NCBI GenBank assembly: GCA_019426215.1
Contig: CM033394.1
Span: 35,834,423 to 35,898,422 of the forward strand
From: Buddleja alternifolia
Lineage: Eukaryota > Streptophyta > Magnoliopsida > Lamiales > Scrophulariaceae
Direction: 5' to 3'
Length of the DNA: 64,000 nucleotides
Shown: in pieces, positions 59,238 through 64,000 of the stretch
How positions within the stretch are numbered: position 1 is the first letter of the stretch
Layout of the letters: each line of letters opens with the position of its first letter
Notes under the pieces: generated by a model
What the model was told of the DNA's origin: nothing
Database searches by the model: none
Seen by the model: the letters and a program-made list of their open reading frames with translations, nothing else
Made by a program: the position numbers and the translations under genes

Positions 59238-61219
59238 TGTGACGCCCTGTATTTTCAATCCTTTGATTATTTAATTCATAGAACCATCTGGGACATAAAT
59301 TGCAATGTGATTGAAAGAAATAATAAGTTCTAGATCTTGTAATGTAAATGGAAGCCTACATCTTGTACTTTGTGTAAGTCTTTTGGGCATAGTATTCAAC
59401 AATGTCCTAAAGCTAATAAAGAAGAGAGACCCCTAGTGAATATTTATGTACCTTAGCAGCAGGTAATCAAAAAGATTCTGAAACAGAATTCAAAGGTCGG
59501 TGAATGGATCAATGTTAGCCATAAACAGGTGATAAGTAAAGAAGAAAATAAATGAACGAAAAGAGCTCCAGCTGACTCTTTAAGGAGTTCGGGTGAAGGA
59601 GAAGGTTCAGGTACGGATGCATTAAGTCTCCAAAATAAATTTGCAAGCTTAGTTGAAGAAATATTGGATTATGACTTCGAACATTCTCAAGACTGTCATG
59701 TACAATCTAAATTAAATGGAATAGAGATTGAATCTAACTCATTGAACGGGCCTATAAGCGTGGATGCCCTTGAGAAAGGTTTTAAATGATAAATATAGGT
59801 TGTTGGAAAGTTTCTATTCAAACTACTATTATTAAATGAATTTGGAGGATAGTTTGGTAGGTTATTGTTGACGTTTGACCGTTAGTTCCTCAACGTACGA
59901 ATGCTCAGGGCGGATTACTCTTTGTATAAACATTTGAGCGTCAGATATAAACATCTGTATGTGGTCATCAGTGTTTGGTAGATGTTGTTTTTAGCTTTTT
60001 TCTTAATTAGCAAGGGCTCGGATCGTGATACTCATGTATAACCACTAGTCGGATTGTGGGATCTTTTATCTAGAGTTGAGTCTAAATTAGATGCTATTTG
60101 GTTGTGGAAGGTAGTACCTTGTGCATTTTTTTTTGTATTTTTTTCCTTATTTTGATGAAATTGACTTTTCCAAAAAAAAAAATATTGTGAGTGCTTTTTT
60201 TATTAGTTTATTTTATTCCATAATATTTAGTGTTATTTTCATTCATGTAGATAAGATCGTCTCATAGATGTGTTTTACCTAAACTGCTACACACGTTTTT
60301 TTCTTTTAACCCAGGTGTCGTACTCTATCTCGCCTTGAGATTGTGACTGAGCATTATACTTGAAATTCGAGTGTATTACTTTACCTCACTTCGGAGATGT
60401 GACATATATTGATTGCGATTATCTGAGCCCTTTGTGACATGATTGTTATTTGGGCTCAAACTGCAGTATGCAGGTAGTGATCCTTGCGGGTAGCATCGGG
60501 CTTGTCGTAATGGTTGGTCATAGTCCCATGGTTTTCGATTCCCTCCTACGCATGAACGGAGCGCATCATGGCGATGGGATTGTAGATTTAGACATGTACC
60601 CTGGAATGTCAGTTTGTTAGCAAGGTCGCTCCTTTCATTTGGTGGATAAGGTAGTTATTTTGAAGCGGGAGTCATAAGGAAGTTGTCAACATAAGAGTAT
60701 CCTTCTTTATTTGACAAGTGACTTTAGTGGTTTGCTGAGGCAAATCCGGCAGTAGACACCTTTAGAATCCATCACTAACAATTGAATGTTATGTGTTACC
60801 AGCTTTTCATATTCATTGTTGATCATTGCTTTATTTGACGTGTTATCATATTTTCATGATCTTGCATCATGACATTGATAGATTATGAAGTTCATGCATA
60901 ACCCCGCACTTACACACACTGTGCTCACTGGGATTCGTAGTCCACCACTCACGTCTCCTCTTCCCCATGTTACAGATGAAGTATGTTAAATAGCAGAAGC
61001 AACTTACTTAGGGTCATGAGTCCATTCAAGTATCATTAATGGAGGTATTGATTAAATTTAAATTATATTTAGTTAAACTGTTATAACAAAAATTTCATGT
61101 CCTATTTCACTATAAATTTTGTACTTAATTTTCGTTTTTGTAGAGCTCTGAACCACAATATTGGATTATTGGATGATTTTGGTGATTTGATTACCAGGTG
61201 GGTGAAGTAGGGCGTGACA
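59238..61219 (+). repeat. Gypsy solo LTR with nested LINE
   Basis: It starts TGTGACGCCCT and ends AGGGCGTGACA, an 11-bp inverted end pair common in Tekay/Del-type plant LTRs. Flanks TGAGT (59233-59237) and TGAGC (61220-61224) match at 4 of 5 positions. The right half contains the CCCGCACTTACACAC / CCATGTTACAGATGAAG zone typical of the transcript end of such LTRs. A LINE occupies about 59330-60181. No internal domain is seen, so it is a solo LTR. Confidence 0.8.
59330..60181 (+). mobile_element. Deleted LINE (ORF1 zinc knuckle and 3' tail)
   Basis: It encodes CKWKPTSCTLCKSFGHSIQQ then CPKANKEE, the CCHC knuckle at the end of plant LINE ORF1, followed by a stop and WINVSHKQVISKEEN. The RT-encoding ORF2 is absent. 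After about 350 bp the sequence reaches a LINE 3' end with GGTAGTACCTTGTGCATTTT (the motif also occurs before the poly(A) at 28318) and an 11-base A run at about 60171. The two LINE copies share this 3' motif, so they are related. Confidence 0.78.
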
Positions 61220-61224
61220 TGAGC

Positions 61225-61980
61225 CACTGTTGTTACATTCAACAAAATCCTTCAAAAAAAAAAAATTGTTTTCATCTACCTTTTGTAGTTTTTCTTATGA
61301 AAATTTATCATAATTGATATATAATAAATTCACAAACTTCTATCATTATCTATAAGTAACTAATGGATTTATATATACCTCAATCCCAACATCTTGATGA
61401 CTTATCTAAAAACAACTCAATCAAATTATTTGGAATAGAAATCACAAATTCATATATATATGTGTGTGTATAAAATATATTAAGGGTGGCCCACCGCGAA
61501 ATGCGGGGAGTAGCATGCCTGGAATATGATTCAATAAATATATCAAATATGTTTATTTGATATTGTTTAAGTTCTATTTCTGCATTTCTATTCATCCTTT
61601 TCCATTTTCAATTTTGTGGAGCAGACGGGCGTTGCCACATGTAAAATGGTGATTGCTCTTAGATTTGGAATTTTAAGACTTTATTAGGATAACATGCACC
61701 AGCTTGTGAATATACCACCCACATATGACACCTAAACAGATTTTTAGTTCTTATGAAATAATTATATAATGTGGGGAGCGACGTAGAACACTAAATCAAA
61801 TCTTGTGAAAATACCCACCTTAGACCATCTATCCCACATCTCATTCGATGTAATAATTTTCTAGTCACTTTTGTTATGGTGTTCAAAGTTACACTTTGTC
61901 AAGTGCCTGAACAGGGTATACCTTTGTTTTAAGAACTCAAAACGGTGCATGCAATATTTGAAATTGAACGTGCTTCGAAA
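61225..61980. other. Intergenic, nothing recognised
   Basis: AT-rich with a short TATATGTGTGTGTATA stretch at about 61455-61475. No gene found. Confidence 0.55.
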
Positions 61981-62472
61981 CTATTTGTTCACACGGCCGC
62001 GCATCACTAAAATCGCACTGACAGGAGTGGAGATTTGGTAGACATGCCCTTTACGTGTTTCCACCAGGAGCTCATCAATGAAGATGTGTCCACCTCCCTC
62101 GTCCAGTGCTCGGTGTACAAGTAGTGGCTTTGTATGAAGTGAAAATACGTCATCATCGTTTAATTGGTTGACCTTTTGTCATACAGGCTAAAACCGCCGA
62201 TTATATATGATCATTCGCACCCGCTTCCTTTTTATATCCGTACTCACGCGTCTTGCATTGGGAAATGTCACATTGATTGTTGAGATCATCGAACAGGCAT
62301 TCCCACAGAAGCGTGTCATTGCGTCATTAAAGTGACAATACAACTGATATTTTCCCAAGACGTAACTATTCGGGTCATTAGAATCACTGAATGTATCCCT
62401 CTTGGTGTGTGTTAGCGTACACGTTTGCAGATAGAAGCAACGAGAGTACATGGAACGACTCAGTGTTTCCAT
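61981..62472 (-). pseudogene. Unassigned coding-like frame, two stops
   Basis: One minus-strand frame runs 164 codons from METLSRSMYSRC (62472) to a TAG at 61981. It is interrupted only by a TAG (62188-62190) and a TGA (62179-62181) two codons apart. Segments such as FNDAMTRFCGNACSMIS, NVTFPNARRVSTDIKRKRV and LVHRALDEGGGHIFIDELLV, VETRKGHVYQISTPVSAILV look protein-like, and the sequence is clearly less AT-rich than its surroundings. I do not recognise the family. A further coding-like stretch lies at about 62650-62900 on the same strand. It lies in the direction and region where the internal domain of the minus-strand Copia at 63287 should be. Confidence 0.45.
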
Positions 62473-63272
62473 ATGTTTCCAATTCAGGTGCTAAAATATG
62501 TTAGTGACCAGTTGCGATTGAACTACATTCCACCTGTCGCGTAAACCCCTTATCTTCTATTTTTACAACCCTACCCTTTATGTACTTACACTCTCGAGAT
62601 TTATACAATAACTAATTATTTACTTTCTTAAATCACTGTGTATTTTGAACCCAGGATGGCATAAGGCCATATATCGCACGAGATTCCCAAGAATTGGAAC
62701 TTCATTGCACTCAGTGTTTGAGTATGGTCTATTATGGAGGCAGTGATAATGATGGACATTCACATTAGCAATCCCCTAAATTTCATTACTTGCATGTGTG
62801 GGACATCCTGGCGGACTGAAATGGTAAATCTTATGAACTTACCCCACTCATTAATAAACATCTGAAGTCGAGGGCGGCTATTAATCTCGTAGATACAGGT
62901 CATAGTTGATTTCAACTGCGATTTTCGATTATGCTCATAGATAAACAGCGCTGCCAAGACCAACGAACACCGATACGCAATTTTCCAGAATTTCATTATG
63001 CAAACAACATTCAATCGATTTGCAAGAATTTCATAAACTTGATTTTCTAGAAAATTAAATTTCAGCCCAAAATCAATTCCAGAAATTAAAACAATTTTCC
63101 AGAATTTTTCAATCTTCAATTTCAGATTTGTAAAATAGCAGAATTTTGTTCCAAACAAAAACAGAGTTTTTGATCCATCTTGATAATTCAAAACCACCAA
63201 TTACACAATGAACATGATAATCATATCAAACATGCAAATCACGCAAACAAAATCAATGAAGCCAAGAAATTT
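62473..63272 (-). other. Leader region downstream of the Copia D primer site
   Basis: From the primer site leftwards the minus strand has repeated GAAATTCTGGAAAATTG-like blocks (63040-63110), typical of retroelement leaders. The open frame 63200-62760 is low-complexity at first. Its last 40 residues (RLQMFINEWGKFIRFTISVR, then QDVPHMQVMKFRG) look coding but are unassigned. Confidence 0.45.
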
Positions 63273-64000
63273 GGCTCTGTTATCACTGTTCGGAATCCTG
63301 TCGACATGCGCAGCGGAAAAATAAAAACATATCCAGATTCCCAAACTGAGATCAATTTGTGGCATTCGTTGATTTAAACAAGAAAAGGATGAATAAGAAA
63401 AAATTACCTTTTCGCGTATTCAATCTTTGATCCTCGTGAATCTTCAATCTTCTCCAACGGTTCAATTGTACCATTTCTAGATCATCATGCGGCGGAATCG
63501 ACTCCAGAAATCACCATCTCTTTCTCCAAAGTGGTGTGTAGAATGAGAGAGAGTGGAAGAGAGCTTTTCTCTGCATTGTATTTTTGGTGGAGGAATTTCA
63601 CGTAATGTGAATTGTTGTTTTCTCTAGCTTGTGTTGGAGGATTAAATAAATCCTCCAACTTAAAGCCCAGTAGTACACGCCCTGTAGGGCCATTGGACAA
63701 TTAATTGGGCTATGTTGACCCAGTTAACTTAGTCCAATTATCTTAATCAATTAATATTTAATCCAATTAAATACCTATTGATTAAATGAATATTAATTAA
63801 TTAAATAAATAATTCTTTAATATTCTAACTTAAATATTTAATTAACTCAGTCAATTAAATATTCAAACTTATTAGTTTAATTTTCCATTGTTTAATATAA
63901 TTAAACAACCAATTAAATGAATTTGTCCAATTAACTAATTCGTCCTTCCAAAGGACAAATTACCAAAATGCCCTACAAATACAACAACCTATTTCCTCGT
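63273..64000 (-). repeat. 5' LTR (partial) and primer site of a minus-strand Copia element (Copia D)
   Basis: On the minus strand the LTR ends TTCCGCTGCGCATGTCGACA...CCGAACA at 63287, followed by GTGATAACAGAGCC (63273-63286), a decayed TGGTATCAGAGCC tRNA-iMet primer site. Inside are TCCTCCAAC-rich and ATTAATTAATTAA tracts and a CCTCTCTCATTCTACACACC leader zone. The right end is beyond the window. Confidence 0.75.

Noticed and set aside
61490..61520. CCGCGAAATGCGGGG palindrome, possible Helitron 3' hairpin
   Set aside because: No CTRR end a few bases downstream and no TC start could be paired with it.
1..64000. tRNA, rRNA, CRISPR or bacterial-type operon features
   Set aside because: None seen on either strand; the window is plant nuclear DNA.

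Overview
This is a stretch of a plant nuclear genome, almost certainly a eudicot. It is AT-rich, carries intron-containing genes with GT..AG boundaries (an OBERON3-like PHD gene, a cytochrome b561 pair, Mediator subunit 27), and most of the rest is nested transposable elements. I cannot name the species. No rRNA, tRNA or CRISPR was seen.

Layout. 1-17,000 is a nested retrotransposon block. Copia A (+, 3' part with LTR) sits in Copia B (-). Copia B is itself broken by a solo LTR (3443-4790), by a young gag-protease-only Ty3/gypsy element (6814-14654, target duplication TGCAC) and by two Mutator-type MITEs. 17,000-19,850 holds two more MITEs and the OBE3 promoter. 19,861-23,502 is the OBE3-like gene (two coding exons). 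23,980-32,258 is a tandem pair of cytochrome b561 genes on the minus strand: the copy next to OBE3 is broken in exon 1, the distal copy is intact, and a non-autonomous Copia element (26736-30131) with a LINE fragment inside lies between them. 33,665-40,498 is MED27 (minus strand, seven exons, 410 aa), whose first intron holds a hAT MITE and a LINE fragment. 40,840-51,426 is the wreck of a FAR1-related (FRS) gene. It is split by two directly abutting LTRs (40948-49651), which in turn contain a solo LTR and a complete but mutated PIF/Harbinger transposon with both of its genes. 53,328-55,622 is a tandem TRIM-like array, LTR-internal-LTR-internal-LTR, inside one pair of 5-bp duplications. 59,238-61,219 is a gypsy solo LTR with a LINE inside. 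61,981-62,472 is a coding-like frame I could not assign. From 63,287 to the end is the 5' LTR of a minus-strand Copia element.

Function. The three host genes are housekeeping or developmental: chromatin/meristem regulation (OBE3), transmembrane ascorbate-driven electron transfer (CYB561) and transcription (MED27). OBE3 and a cytochrome b561 gene are, as I recall, also adjacent in Arabidopsis (At1g14740/At1g14730), which would make this an old syntenic pair. No new multi-gene system stands out. The novelty lies in the transposon structures, several of which are dated or bounded by exact target-site duplications visible in the sequence.
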